A model generated the notes under the pieces. That model did not search any database. It saw nothing but the letters and a program-made list of their open reading frames with translations, and had not been told where the DNA came from. This document shows positions 14,223 to 22,722 of a stretch of DNA of 38,693 nucleotides, piece by piece. How positions within the stretch are numbered: the stretch's first letter is position 1; every line of letters begins with the position of its first letter. The translations under genes and the position numbers were made by a program. Source of the stretch: an uncultured Flavobacteriales bacterium (GTDB lineage: Bacteria > Bacteroidota > Bacteroidia > Flavobacteriales_E > Vicingaceae). The stretch is from NCBI GenBank assembly GCA_913056345.1, contig CAJXMH010000003.1, forward strand, positions 1-38,693. The letters run 5' to 3'.

Positions 14223-15602
14223 TTAGTCTCCCGTTAGCATTGATTCGTTTTCAGCGACAAATTTTTCCATGGTTTTAAAAAAGTCGATGATCTCTTGATC
14301 GGAATTGTCTGCATTAATGGTCACAAATCTTACAAATGTGTCAGCTTGAAATGTTCCATATCCAACCATAAGTGCTGCTTTTTCATAAAGTGCCGTGCAG
14401 AGCTTTTCTGGTGCGATGTTTTTGTAATTGAAACAAACGGAGATGGAGTCACCATAGCTATAAAGCTTGTAATCTTCATGTTCGCTAATGTATTTTCGAG
14501 CAACTTCTGCTAAATGGAATTGGTGATCAACTAAATTTTCTAGCCCTTTAGTTCCAATTGATTTCCAAAGAGTCCAAAATTTAAGCGCATCATTTCTTCT
14601 ACCACATTGTAATGATGTTTTACCTAAGTTGTAGTCGTCCCCGTCTGTTTGGTATAAATACCTGGCATCAGATGAGAAGGAGTCACTTAAGTGTCGTTTG
14701 TCTTTAGCTAAAATGATCGAGCACGTTAAGGGGGTGCCCAACATTTTATGGGCATTTACGCTAAAAGAATCAGCAAGTTCAGCTCCTTTTACCAAGTGCT
14801 TGTACTTTTCTGAAAAGATCACAGCTCCGCAGTAAGCCCCGTCAACATGCAGCCAAAGTTTGTGCTTTTTAGCGATAGCAGCAGCCTCATCAATTGGGTC
14901 AAAGGCGCCCATCACGGTGGTTCCAGCAGTAACATTTATAAAGAAAGGCACAAAGCCTTCAGCCTGATCTTTGACGATCTGCTGATCTAGCGCATCCATT
15001 AGCATAACACCTTTTTCATCGGTGGGTATAAACCTAACCTGCTCTCTTCCTACCCCCATTAAAGCTGCATTTTTGGCAATGGAGTAGTGGCAGGCTGCAG
15101 AGGTATACAAGGTCATTTTTTCAGTTACTCCAGTATACCTGATTTCCTTCTTAAATGCGTCTCTGGCCATAACCATTGCCATGAAATTACTCATAGAGCC
15201 ACCAGGGGCGATTGTGCCATCAGACTCTTCTGAATAGCCAACTAAATGAGCTATTTGCTTAAGGATTTCTTTTTCAACCCCAACCATGGGGCCTGCTACT
15301 TTATAGGTGTACATGCTATTGTTGAGCATAACAGCCATTAAATCACCTAAGACAGCTTTACTTTTTCTTCCACCAAATAGCTGGTTAAAAAATTGTCTTG
15401 TTGCCGTTCTAGGTGTCTTCATCACTAAGTCGTGCAGACTTTCATATAGTGAATCATCTGACATTCCTTCTTCATGCAGACTAAGGTCCACCGCCTCAAA
15501 CAGTCTGTTTGCTTCAATCGGTTCTACTACAGGTTCTTTATTTTCTGCTTCTAGTAAAGCTTCAGATAGCTCTTTAAACTTTATCAGGTCCTCTTTGATC
15601 AT
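14223..15602 (-). CDS. PLP decarboxylase of the cysteine-sulfinate/glutamate type
   Basis: This 459-residue group II PLP-dependent decarboxylase has H172 (CHYSIAK) stacking on the cofactor, D254 in LHVDGAY, and the Schiff-base lysine K286 in SVNAHKMLGTPL. The run SLQCGRRNDALKFWTLWKSIG closely follows the animal GAD/CSAD consensus. CSAD converts cysteine sulfinate to hypotaurine, and GAD converts glutamate to GABA; aspartate 1-decarboxylation is also known in this group. The adjacent, divergent cysteine dioxygenase makes exactly the CSAD substrate, so I favour cysteine-sulfinate decarboxylase. It leads an operon with a symporter and a HAD phosphatase. Confidence 0.8.
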   Translation of the reverse strand: MIKEDLIKFKELSEALLEAENKEPVVEPIEANRLFEAVDLSLHEEGMSDDSLYESLHDLVMKTPRTATRQFFNQLFGGRKSKAVLGDLMAVMLNNSMYTYKVAGPMVGVEKEILKQIAHLVGYSEESDGTIAPGGSMSNFMAMVMARDAFKKEIRYTGVTEKMTLYTSAACHYSIAKNAALMGVGREQVRFIPTDEKGVMLMDALDQQIVKDQAEGFVPFFINVTAGTTVMGAFDPIDEAAAIAKKHKLWLHVDGAYCGAVIFSEKYKHLVKGAELADSFSVNAHKMLGTPLTCSIILAKDKRHLSDSFSSDARYLYQTDGDDYNLGKTSLQCGRRNDALKFWTLWKSIGTKGLENLVDHQFHLAEVARKYISEHEDYKLYSYGDSISVCFNYKNIAPEKLCTALYEKAALMVGYGTFQADTFVRFVTINADNSDQEIIDFFKTMEKFVAENESMLTGD

Positions 15603-15657
15603 TTTGGGGTATAAATAAGGCTCAAAACATAATTTTCGAGCCTTTAGTTGAAATTGT

Positions 15658-15665
15658 TAAATTTG
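15658..15665 (+). promoter_or_regulatory. -7 element candidate for cysteine dioxygenase (TAAATTTG)
   Basis: TAAATTTG matches TAnnTTTG on the plus strand in the 153-base divergent region between the decarboxylase and the dioxygenase. It is 90 bases before the dioxygenase ATG. A second match on the minus strand (CAAATTTA, 15747-15754) could serve the decarboxylase. A 6-bp hairpin (AGGCTC/GAGCCT, about 15618-15643) lies in the decarboxylase leader. Confidence 0.35.
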
Positions 15666-15755
15666 TATTTAAGTGCAAAATAAGCAAAAAACTTAGCGAA
15701 ATTGATTCAAAATTGGGCAAAATCAGCTCTTTTTTGTCAGTTTAAACAAATTTAA

Positions 15756-16310
15756 ATGGACAGTCACACAACCAAAATTACTTCGATCCAACAACTTGTT
15801 GAAGAGCTGAAAAACGTTAAAACCGAAAGAGAATATAAGAAATTGGTAAAACGGCTTGAAATCCCCTTATCCGACTACGAACCCTACGCTCACTTTAGTC
15901 AGGAGAAATACACCAGAAACTGTATTGCAAGAACCGATGATTTTGAGTTGATCCTCCTTTGTTGGGAGGAAGGTCAAGTGACCCCGGTGCATTGCCATAA
16001 CAATCAGGAGTGCTGGGTTTACGTTGTAAAGGGAGAGTTTGACGAACAACGCTTTGTAGAAAGTGAAGACCAAGGTGAGGTGATTGAAGTTGAGGAAGAG
16101 TTGCAATTAGAAGAGGATGGAATTTCTTACATGAACGATGATATGGGATACCACAGTTTAGAAAACATTAACGATGGACGTTCCATGAGTTTGCATTTAT
16201 ACATGAACCCCATTGATGAGTGCAACATTTTTAACGAAACAACCGAGGAGTTTGAGAAGAAAGTAATGGTTTATCACTCCTATGAAGGAAAGCTATTACA
16301 AAATGCTTAA
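15756..16310 (+). CDS. cysteine dioxygenase
   Basis: This non-haem iron cupin oxidises L-cysteine to cysteine sulfinate. In 184 residues it shows the three-histidine site (H79 and H81 in PVHCHNNQECW, H133 in GYHSLEN), substrate arginine R54 in KYTRN, and both partners of the Cys-Tyr crosslink known from the mammalian enzyme: C86 and Y149 (SLHLYMNP). Most bacterial family members lack the cysteine, so this is a eukaryote-like, probably fully active CDO. It diverges from the CSAD-like decarboxylase and its stop overlaps the convergent flavoprotein stop by four bases. The likely role is cysteine disposal or hypotaurine synthesis. Confidence 0.9.
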   Translation: MDSHTTKITSIQQLVEELKNVKTEREYKKLVKRLEIPLSDYEPYAHFSQEKYTRNCIARTDDFELILLCWEEGQVTPVHCHNNQECWVYVVKGEFDEQRFVESEDQGEVIEVEEELQLEEDGISYMNDDMGYHSLENINDGRSMSLHLYMNPIDECNIFNETTEEFEKKVMVYHSYEGKLLQNA

Positions 16311-17284
16311 TCCTTTTTGGCTACAATATCATCAATGATCATTTCAGCATGAACCCTTGAGTTCTCAATAAACCATTTATGGGTTTCCATGCCTCCACAA
16401 ATAACCCCGGCTAAGTAGATGCCCTTTTTATTTGATTCCATGCTTTCGTGATTATACTGCGGAATCTTTTTATCATCAGACGATAGTTCTATCCCCATGC
16501 TTTTTAGGAATTCAAGATTTGGCTGGTAACCGGTAAGGGCTAAGACAAAATCATTTGGGATCACTTTTTCTCCTTCAGGACCTTTCACAATTACCTCGTC
16601 TTGCTTTATTTCAATTAATTCTGAGTTGAAATAGGCGCGTATACTGCCTTCTTCAATACGATTGATGATGTCCGGTCTAACCCAGTATTTTACTCTTTCT
16701 CCTATTTGCTCTCCTCTAATTACCATGCTTACCGCTCCACCTTTTCGGTAGATTTCTAAAGCAGCATCCACAGCGGAGTTACTCGCACCTACCACAACAG
16801 TTTTTAGTCCTGCATAATAGTGTGGATCGTCGTAATAATGGGAAACCTTTTCCGATTCTTCACCAGGTATCCTGAGCTTGTTTGGAATATCGTAAAATCC
16901 TGTTGCCACGATCACATTAGAAGTGTGATAATGTCCTTTCTTGGTCATTATTTGATATATTCCGTCTTGTTCTTCCACCTCCTCTACCGCCTGAAATAAG
17001 TTCAAGCAAAGTTCATTTGAAGTAGCAATTCTGCGATAATATTCTAATGCTTCTTGTTTACTTGGTTTTGCATTTTTACTAATAAATGGGATGCCATCTA
17101 TTTCTAACTTTTCTGAGGTGGAGAAGAAAGTCATATTGCTCGGGTAATGGTAAAGAGAATTAACCAAGGGGCCTTTTTCAAGGATCAAATAACGAAGCCC
17201 TCTTTTCTTTGCCTCTAGACCACAAGCTAAGCCTATTGGGCCACCACCAATTATTACAACATCGTAGAGATTCATGTCTGACAA
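16307..17284 (-). CDS. YpdA-like FAD/NADPH oxidoreductase
   Basis: This 325-residue flavoprotein has an FAD-binding Rossmann motif at residues 12-18 (GGGPIGLACG), NSLYHYPSNMTFFSTSEKLEI near 42-62, a second NADPH-type motif VVGASNSAVDAALE in the middle, and a late LAGVICGG. It lacks a CxxC redox pair. This matches YpdA, the putative bacillithiol disulfide reductase, which is widespread in Bacteroidota and Firmicutes. Its convergence on cysteine dioxygenase also allows a role in sulfur oxidation. Start ATG 17284 gives MSDMNLYDVVII; an internal Met at residue 4 is equally possible. Confidence 0.8.
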   Translation of the reverse strand: MSDMNLYDVVIIGGGPIGLACGLEAKKRGLRYLILEKGPLVNSLYHYPSNMTFFSTSEKLEIDGIPFISKNAKPSKQEALEYYRRIATSNELCLNLFQAVEEVEEQDGIYQIMTKKGHYHTSNVIVATGFYDIPNKLRIPGEESEKVSHYYDDPHYYAGLKTVVVGASNSAVDAALEIYRKGGAVSMVIRGEQIGERVKYWVRPDIINRIEEGSIRAYFNSELIEIKQDEVIVKGPEGEKVIPNDFVLALTGYQPNLEFLKSMGIELSSDDKKIPQYNHESMESNKKGIYLAGVICGGMETHKWFIENSRVHAEMIIDDIVAKKD

Positions 17285-17513
17285 ACGTAAGTGCTTTGCA
17301 CAATGTTTGCAAAGTGTACTTCTAAATCATCTTCAACGATAAAGTCCTTGACTTTGGAGGGCCCAGTTCTTCTTCGAAGTATTTACGAAGAAAGAAGCTG
17401 GGCTTACCTCGACTCGTAACTCGCTCGGCATAAACTTTCCCCCCCGAATGGCTGAAGCCCTTCAGTCGGCCGGGGAACCGGGGACTTTCTGATTGATGAT
17501 AAGAGAAGATGAA
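17285..17513. other. structured non-coding stretch with tRNA remnant
   Basis: No credible gene lies here. CTTTGCA/TGCAAAG (17294-17300 and 17308-17314) is a perfect 7-bp palindrome just upstream of the flavoprotein start and could be an operator. A long hairpin spans 17361-17403 (GCCCAG/CTGGGC outer stem, TTCTTCG/CGAAGAA inner). A second runs about 17441-17475 around CTGAAG/CTTCAG and CCCC/GGGG. At 17475-17494, GAACC-N-GGGACTTTCTGATT repeats the tRNA at 17575-17594 with one mismatch, exactly 100 bases apart. GGGCCCA at 17359-17365 also equals the tRNA acceptor end. This looks like a decayed tRNA copy split by other sequence. Confidence 0.5.
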
Positions 17514-17551
17514 AAAAAAGCCCCTGATATGGTTATTCAGGGGCTTTTTTT
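17512..17551 (-). terminator. bidirectional terminator downstream of the tRNA
   Basis: AGCCCCTGA (17519-17527) pairs with TCAGGGGCT (17537-17545), flanked by eight A on the left and seven T on the right. It therefore works on either strand. On the minus strand it lies directly after the tRNA. Confidence 0.9.
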
Positions 17552-17557
17552 GATTTG

Positions 17558-17631
17558 TGGGCCCACCTGGGCTCGAACCAGGGACTTTCTGATTATGAGT
17601 CAGATACTCTAACCAACTGAGTTATAGGCCC
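17558..17631 (-). tRNA. tRNA with CAU anticodon (Met elongator, or Ile2)
   Basis: Read on the minus strand, a 74-base cloverleaf forms. The acceptor GGGCCTA pairs with TGGGCCC (one G-T), then discriminator A. The D arm is ACTC/GAGT with AGTTGGTTA. The anticodon stem is TCTGA/TCAGA with loop CTCATAA, so the anticodon is CAT. The T arm is CCTGG/CCAGG with TTCGAGC. CCA is not encoded. CAT may be elongator Met or the lysidine-modified Ile2; Met is slightly favoured by overall resemblance. Confidence 0.93.
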
Positions 17632-17719
17632 GGCATTTTAAATGCGTAGGCAAGATTACGAAATTTCAAAAGATTGTAGCGTAGATCTTGGTCAAGAAAT
17701 TCTCGCTTACTTTTAAGGC

Positions 17720-18637
17720 ATGAAAACACCACCTTACCTTAAATTGGGCGATGAGGTTCGCATCATTAGTACTGCAAGAAAAATCTCTAAGAAGGAGCTG
17801 ATGCCAGCTATTCAAAGATTGGAATCTTGGGGCCTAAATGTAACCTTTGGAGAAAACTTATTTGCAGAAGACCACCAGTTTGCCGGAACTAGAGCCCAAA
17901 GGTTAGCAGACTTACAAGCGGCAATTGATGATTCGGCAGTAAAGGCGATTCTTTGTGCTCGAGGAGGCTATGGTAGTGTGCAACTAATAGACGGGGTAGA
18001 TTTTAAAAACTTTCAAGCGAATCCAAAATGGTTGATTGGCTACAGTGATGTAACGGTGCTGCACTGCCACATTAATCAAAACTTCAATATTGAAACTTTG
18101 CATGCAAATATGCCCATTAATTTTGCCCCTTTTAAAGATTCAGATTCTGCCGCAGAGAGTATTCGAAAAGCTTTGTTTGGTGAAGCGTTGATCTACGATT
18201 TTGAAGCTGAGGAGGAGTCGATTTTGAATTTTGACAACTCGCTTGAGGCCCCTGTATTTGGAGGTAACTTGTCTATTCTCTATAGCTTAAGTGGAAGTGA
18301 ATCAGCTTTAAGGCAATCAGGACATTTTATTTTTATGGAGGACTTAGATGAATACCTCTACCACATCGACCGCATGATGATGAACCTTAAACGGGCAAGC
18401 TTATTTGAGGGCTGCAAGGGTATATTAGTTGGTGGAATGACCGATATGAATGACAATACCATACCTTACGGAAGAACGGCTAAAGAGATTATTCTTGAAA
18501 ACACCGCAGAAATTGATATCCCCGTAATTTTTGGTTTACCTGCAGGTCATATCAAAAACAATATGGCTCTGATTTTAGGAAGAAAGATTTCTATAAATGG
18601 TGAAGGGAGAAGATTAAAATTGCACTTCCATGGCTGA
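17720..18637 (+). CDS. ldcA: murein LD-carboxypeptidase (S66 family)
   Basis: LdcA removes the terminal D-alanine from murein tetrapeptides during peptidoglycan recycling. The 305-residue protein has LCARGGYGSVQLIDGVDF, the serine nucleophile in IGYSDVTVLHCHIN, the acidic catalytic partner in FMEDLDEYLYHIDRM, and the histidine in LPAGHIKNNMAL. These make up the Ser-Glu-His set of family S66. No signal peptide is seen, consistent with a cytoplasmic recycling enzyme. Its 3' end overlaps the yraN start by eight bases, so they form a two-gene unit. Confidence 0.92.
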   Translation: MKTPPYLKLGDEVRIISTARKISKKELMPAIQRLESWGLNVTFGENLFAEDHQFAGTRAQRLADLQAAIDDSAVKAILCARGGYGSVQLIDGVDFKNFQANPKWLIGYSDVTVLHCHINQNFNIETLHANMPINFAPFKDSDSAAESIRKALFGEALIYDFEAEEESILNFDNSLEAPVFGGNLSILYSLSGSESALRQSGHFIFMEDLDEYLYHIDRMMMNLKRASLFEGCKGILVGGMTDMNDNTIPYGRTAKEIILENTAEIDIPVIFGLPAGHIKNNMALILGRKISINGEGRRLKLHFHG

Positions 18638-18992
18638 GCATAATGAGGTTGGAATAGCAGGAGAAGCCATTGCCAAGGCACATTTACAAGAGCTAGGATA
18701 CGAAATACTCGATCTAAACTGGCGCTATAAAAAAGCGGAAATCGATATTGTTGCTCAGAATAAGCAAATGCTGGTAATCGTAGAGGTTAAAACCCGAACT
18801 TCAAAAGAATTTGAACGACCGCAGGATGCTGTTACCCTTGCTAAGCAAAAGCACCTCATTCGCGCTGCTGACGCTTACATTCAAGAACGTGAAATTGATT
18901 TGGAGTGCCGTTTTGATATTGTTTCTGTTTTAATGCAAGGAGAAAAAACAGAGGTAGAGCACATTGAAGAAGCTTTTGTCCCCTTATTATAA
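18630..18992 (+). CDS. YraN family nuclease-fold protein (UPF0102)
   Basis: This 120-residue protein has the usual opening GIAGEAIAKAHLQELGYEILDLNWRYKKAEIDIVAQ and the restriction-nuclease-like core of acidic AEID followed by VIVEVKTR. YraN proteins are near-universal small putative nucleases of unsettled function, often near ribosomal or cell-wall genes. It is translationally coupled to ldcA (overlap 18630-18637). The C-terminus meets the convergent PAP2-like gene, with a six-base overlap. Confidence 0.88.
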   Translation: MAEHNEVGIAGEAIAKAHLQELGYEILDLNWRYKKAEIDIVAQNKQMLVIVEVKTRTSKEFERPQDAVTLAKQKHLIRAADAYIQEREIDLECRFDIVSVLMQGEKTEVEHIEEAFVPLL

Positions 18993-19598
18993 GAATAACT
19001 GGCTAAGCCACTGCCAGCCAAAGCCAATTATAAACCCTAAGAATACTTGTAATAAAGTATGGGCATTTAAGTAAAGTCGTGAAGATCCGGTTAAGCCTGC
19101 TAGTAGAATGAAGATCAGCATAACGATCGACAGATCTAGACCAAAAAAGACCGATACCAAGCTAAGCATACCGATGATACCTCCTAAGCCAACCATATGC
19201 GCACTGATTTTTTGCTTTAAAATGGCCAAAACCAAAAGTGTAAGCACACTCAAGCATGCAGCTTGAAATACTTTCAGATAGAAGTCGGGTAGGCTGATCT
19301 CTTGAAGCAAGAAAAAGGTGAGCGTAAAGAAGATACAGCTGATCAAATAGGGCAAGACTCTTTCGTTGACATCCGGCATACTTAGGCTGCTGATCATCTT
19401 CTTTTTCTTTAGGTAAAGGTTGATCAGCAATGGAATTACGATCAGGTTTAGACTTATGATGGCGTAAACGTAATGTTGATATGTTTCATTGAGTTTGTAG
19501 TTTAGGTAAATGGGCAGTTCAAACAACAAATAAAGGCTCACTAAGGGAGCAAAAATGGGATGAAACAAATAAGAGTTTAGTCTTGCAGCAAGTTTCAT
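18987..19598 (-). CDS. PAP2-like integral membrane protein
   Basis: This 203-residue protein has about six hydrophobic helices. Near the C-terminus KISAHMVGLGG (for PSGH-type) and SSRLYLNAHTLLQVFLGFIIGFG (for SRxxxxxH-type) look like the last two motifs of type 2 phosphatidic acid phosphatases. The first Lys/Arg motif is not obvious, so catalysis is uncertain. It follows rpoN directly: its ATG ends at 19598 and the rpoN stop begins at 19599. The two are therefore co-transcribed. Conserved in Bacteroidota; the specific substrate is unknown. Confidence 0.65.
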   Translation of the reverse strand: MKLAARLNSYLFHPIFAPLVSLYLLFELPIYLNYKLNETYQHYVYAIISLNLIVIPLLINLYLKKKKMISSLSMPDVNERVLPYLISCIFFTLTFFLLQEISLPDFYLKVFQAACLSVLTLLVLAILKQKISAHMVGLGGIIGMLSLVSVFFGLDLSIVMLIFILLAGLTGSSRLYLNAHTLLQVFLGFIIGFGWQWLSQLFL

Positions 19599-21041
19599 TT
19601 ACAGCTCTTTTCTCAGTCGAGCTACAGGGATGTTCAGTTGCTCTCTGTATTTGGCAATAGTTCTTCGAGCTATGTTATACTTTTTGTCTCGCAACATTTG
19701 AGATAGCTTTTCATCAGTAAGTGGTTTCTTTTTGTCTTCAGCATCAATGATGTCTTGTAAGATCCGTTTTACTTCACGTGTACTTACCTCTTCTCCGTCT
19801 TCTGTAGAAATAGATTCAGAAAAAAAGGATTTCAGTAAGAAAGTGCCATAAGGAGTTGAAACATATTTGCTGTTCACAACCCTTGATACTGTTGAAATAT
19901 CCATTTGGATCTTCTCTGCTATATCTTTTAAGATCATAGGCTTTAACTTGGTTTCATCGCCCTCAAGAAAATAAGCTTTTTGATACTCGGCAATCGCACT
20001 CATGGTGTTCATTAAAGTATTTTGGCGTTGCCTAATGGCATCGATAAACCATTTTGCAGAATCTAGTTTCTGCTTTACAAAGTTCATGGCTTCTTTCTCA
20101 GCCTTATTGTGCTCTTTTGATTTTTTATAATGGTCGATCATTCCCTTGTATTCATTGCTAACCCTTAGTTGAGGTGCGTTTCTACCATTCAAGGTGATGT
20201 CAATTTCACCATCATTGATTTGCAGGGTAAAGTCAGGAACAACAACCTGTACTGTTTTACCACTTGTGTTCATGCTATTCCCAGGTTTTGGGTTTAGCTT
20301 TAAAATTTCTTCAACTGCTTCCTTTAGCTCATCGTCGGTTATTTCTAACTTCTTGATGATCTTACTGTAGTGTTTTTTGGTGAACTCCTCAAAAAAGTCG
20401 GCTAGGATGGTTTCAGCAAGTGCTTGTTCTCTTTTGTAAGGCTTCTTTTGTTTGAGTTGTATGAGTAAACACTCTTTAAGGTCTCTAGCACCAATACCTG
20501 GAGGGTCTAATTGTTGAATGATCTTAAGCACCTTTTCAATCTCATCTTCGGCAGCCATAATGTTTTGACGAAAAGCTAAGTCGTCTTCCACTGCACTTAG
20601 GTCCCTTCTTAAATATCCCGAATCATCTAAGCTGCCAATCAAATGTTGAGCTATGGCTTCTTGCTTTTCGTCCAGTTGTTGCAACCTGATTTGCTGTTGC
20701 ACCCTTTCGTGAAAAGTGCTTCCTCCGCTGTAAGGAATGTCTTTATCCTCATCATCTTTCCCCTTGTTTGAGATCTGGTACTTGTAATCTGGGGTGTCAT
20801 CGTCTAAATAATCTGAGAAGTCAAATTCTTCGATCTCGTCCCCGCCTTCGTCCTTTTCTTCATAATTATCATCAACTTCTTCTTGGTCTTCTCTTCCTTC
20901 ATCTAAAGCCGGGTTGCTCTCCAGCTCTTCCTTAACTCTCTGTTCTAAGGCAACAGTTGGCAGCTGAAGCAGCTTCATAAGCTGAATTTGCTGGGGGGAT
21001 AGTTTTTGTAATAGTTTCTGCTGTAGCGAATGTTTTAGCAT
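19599..21041 (-). CDS. rpoN: RNA polymerase sigma-54 factor
   Basis: Sigma-54 directs transcription from -24/-12 promoters with AAA+ activators. The 480-residue protein has the Gln/Leu-rich region I (LKHSLQQKLLQKLSPQQIQLMKLLQLPTV), a long acidic region II, the core-binding part (DPPGIGARDLKECLLIQL) and the C-terminal helix-turn-helix. The RpoN box is ARRTIAKYREQLNIP at about residues 459-473. Length is normal. It lies 89 bases after asnS on the same strand. I see no convincing -24/-12 promoter in the window. Confidence 0.95.
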   Translation of the reverse strand: MLKHSLQQKLLQKLSPQQIQLMKLLQLPTVALEQRVKEELESNPALDEGREDQEEVDDNYEEKDEGGDEIEEFDFSDYLDDDTPDYKYQISNKGKDDEDKDIPYSGGSTFHERVQQQIRLQQLDEKQEAIAQHLIGSLDDSGYLRRDLSAVEDDLAFRQNIMAAEDEIEKVLKIIQQLDPPGIGARDLKECLLIQLKQKKPYKREQALAETILADFFEEFTKKHYSKIIKKLEITDDELKEAVEEILKLNPKPGNSMNTSGKTVQVVVPDFTLQINDGEIDITLNGRNAPQLRVSNEYKGMIDHYKKSKEHNKAEKEAMNFVKQKLDSAKWFIDAIRQRQNTLMNTMSAIAEYQKAYFLEGDETKLKPMILKDIAEKIQMDISTVSRVVNSKYVSTPYGTFLLKSFFSESISTEDGEEVSTREVKRILQDIIDAEDKKKPLTDEKLSQMLRDKKYNIARRTIAKYREQLNIPVARLRKEL

Positions 21042-21130
21042 AGTGAGTTAAAGTTAAGCAATCAGTGTAAAGCAAATCTGTTACCAAACTTTATCTTTTC
21101 AATAAATATTAAACATGATTTGAAACAGGC

Positions 21131-22573
21131 TTAAAATTCCGCACTTTTCGGTGTTCTTGGAAAAGGAATCACATCGCGGATGTTACCCATTCCGGTAACA
21201 AATAGCATTAAGCGTTCAAAACCCAAACCAAAGCCCGAGTGTGGGGCTGTGCCAAACTTTCTGAGATCCATATACCACCATAATTCTTCCTGTGGTACAT
21301 TCATTTCCTGCATGCGTTGCTTCAATTTATCTAAGCGCTCTTCTCTTTGAGAACCGCCGACAATTTCACCAATACCGGGAAATAAAATATCCATGGCCCT
21401 TACGGTTTTGTCATCGTCGTTTTGCCGCATGTAAAAAGCTTTAATGTCCTTTGGATAATCGTAAAGGATAACGGGCTTTTTGAAGTGCTTTTCTACTAAA
21501 TAGCGTTCATGTTCTGATTGGAGATCAGCTCCCCAACTCTCAATCAGGTAATTGAATTTTTTCTTTTTGTTGGGTTTTGAGTTACGTAAAATGTCAATGG
21601 CCTCTGAATAGGTGATTCGCTCAAAATCGTTTTCTAAAACGAACTTCAGTTTTTCGATCAGTGCCATGGGAGAGCGCTCTTCTTTCTTTTTGTTCTTTTC
21701 TGAATCGAGCAATCTTTTTTCCAAAAAGTCGAGATCGTCAGCGCAGTTTTCAAGCGCATAGCCGATCAAATACTTCAACATATCCTCCCCTAGATCCATG
21801 TTTTCATCAAGGTCAGCAAAAGCTACTTCAGGTTCAATCATCCAAAACTCCGCCAAGTGTCTGGTGGTGTTGGAATTTTCTGCTCTAAAAGTGGGTCCAA
21901 AAGTGTAGACTTTCCCTAAGGCCATGGCTGCGGTTTCAGCTTCTAACTGACCGGAAACGGTTAAGTTGGTTTCTTTTCCAAAAAAATCTTGTTTGTAGTC
22001 CACCTCGCCCTCTTCATCTTGAGGAACGTTTAGCAGGTCAAAGTTGGTGACTTTAAAAGTTTCTCCTGCACCTTCTGCATCTGAGCCGGTAATAATGGGG
22101 GTGTGAATGTTGCAAAAACCGCGGTCATTAAAGTATTTGTGTATCGCATAGATCATGGCATGCCGAATGCGGCTTATCGCTCCAAAAGTGTTGGTGCGAA
22201 AGCGCAGGTGCGCATTTTCTCGTAAAAACTCAAGCGAATGTTTTTTGGGTTGGATCGGATAGTCATCAGGGTGGGCAGTTCCTAAAAGTTCAACTTCTTC
22301 TGCATGAATCTCAAACTGCTGACCACTTCCCTGAGATTCTACTAATTTACCGCTTACTGCCAAACAGGCGCCACTGTTGATTTTTTCAAGCAGCTTTTCC
22401 TCAAAGTTGGCATTATCTACCACTACTTGAATGTTATTTAACGTGCTACCGTCATTCAAAGCAATAAAGGATACATTTTTACTGCCTCTTTTGGTTTTAA
22501 CCCAGGCCTTTACTAATACTTGAGTATTTGCTTTCCCTTTTGCTAATAGTTGCTTGATTTCCGCTCTTTTCAT
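21131..22573 (-). CDS. asnS: asparaginyl-tRNA synthetase
   Basis: This class IIb synthetase has an N-terminal OB-fold ([25 protein letters not shown]), motif 1 region with the [13 protein letters not shown] loop, motif 2 [21 protein letters not shown], and motif 3 [27 protein letters not shown]. The frame is open from 22597, but ATG 22573 ([10 protein letters not shown]) matches the usual family start and gives 480 residues. It diverges from the TetR gene across a 149-base region. Confidence 0.94.
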   Translation of the reverse strand: MKRAEIKQLLAKGKANTQVLVKAWVKTKRGSKNVSFIALNDGSTLNNIQVVVDNANFEEKLLEKINSGACLAVSGKLVESQGSGQQFEIHAEEVELLGTAHPDDYPIQPKKHSLEFLRENAHLRFRTNTFGAISRIRHAMIYAIHKYFNDRGFCNIHTPIITGSDAEGAGETFKVTNFDLLNVPQDEEGEVDYKQDFFGKETNLTVSGQLEAETAAMALGKVYTFGPTFRAENSNTTRHLAEFWMIEPEVAFADLDENMDLGEDMLKYLIGYALENCADDLDFLEKRLLDSEKNKKKEERSPMALIEKLKFVLENDFERITYSEAIDILRNSKPNKKKKFNYLIESWGADLQSEHERYLVEKHFKKPVILYDYPKDIKAFYMRQNDDDKTVRAMDILFPGIGEIVGGSQREERLDKLKQRMQEMNVPQEELWWYMDLRKFGTAPHSGFGLGFERLMLFVTGMGNIRDVIPFPRTPKSAEF

Positions 22574-22649
22574 CTTTGGCTTAGAATTAAAGCGCAAAAG
22601 TGAGATTTTTCCCCTGCTCCATCAACCATCCACCCTTAATTCAAACCAA

Positions 22650-22677
22650 GGAAACAAAAAATATAAAAAATGTTTCC
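22650..22677 (+). promoter_or_regulatory. palindromic operator candidate for the TetR regulator
   Basis: GGAAACA (22650-22656) and TGTTTCC (22671-22677) are perfect inverted arms separated by 14 AT-rich bases. A further half-site-like ATGTTTC is at 22688-22694. It lies just upstream of and over the -33 area of the TetR-RND promoter, as expected for autoregulation. Confidence 0.55.
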
Positions 22678-22695
22678 AAAGGTGAAAATGTTTCT

Positions 22696-22703
22696 TACTT
22701 TTG
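22696..22703 (+). promoter_or_regulatory. -7 element of the TetR-RND operon (TACTTTTG)
   Basis: TACTTTTG followed by CGCC fits the Bacteroidota TAnnTTTG promoter. Transcription would begin close to the ATG at 22723, leaving a very short leader. Confidence 0.55.
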
Positions 22704-22722
22704 CGCCCCCAAATAGGGCAAT

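Noticed and set aside
17341-17500. Possible small protein or rRNA piece in the structured spacer
   Set aside because: No open frame with coding character and no rRNA signature; hairpins and a tRNA remnant explain what is visible.
19599-21041. Sigma-54 promoters (TGGCAC-N5-TTGC) in the window because rpoN is present
   Set aside because: Scanned intergenic regions by eye and found no match good enough to report.
22574-22597. Longer AsnRS start at 22597
   Set aside because: The eight extra residues do not fit the family; [10 protein letters not shown] at 22573 does.
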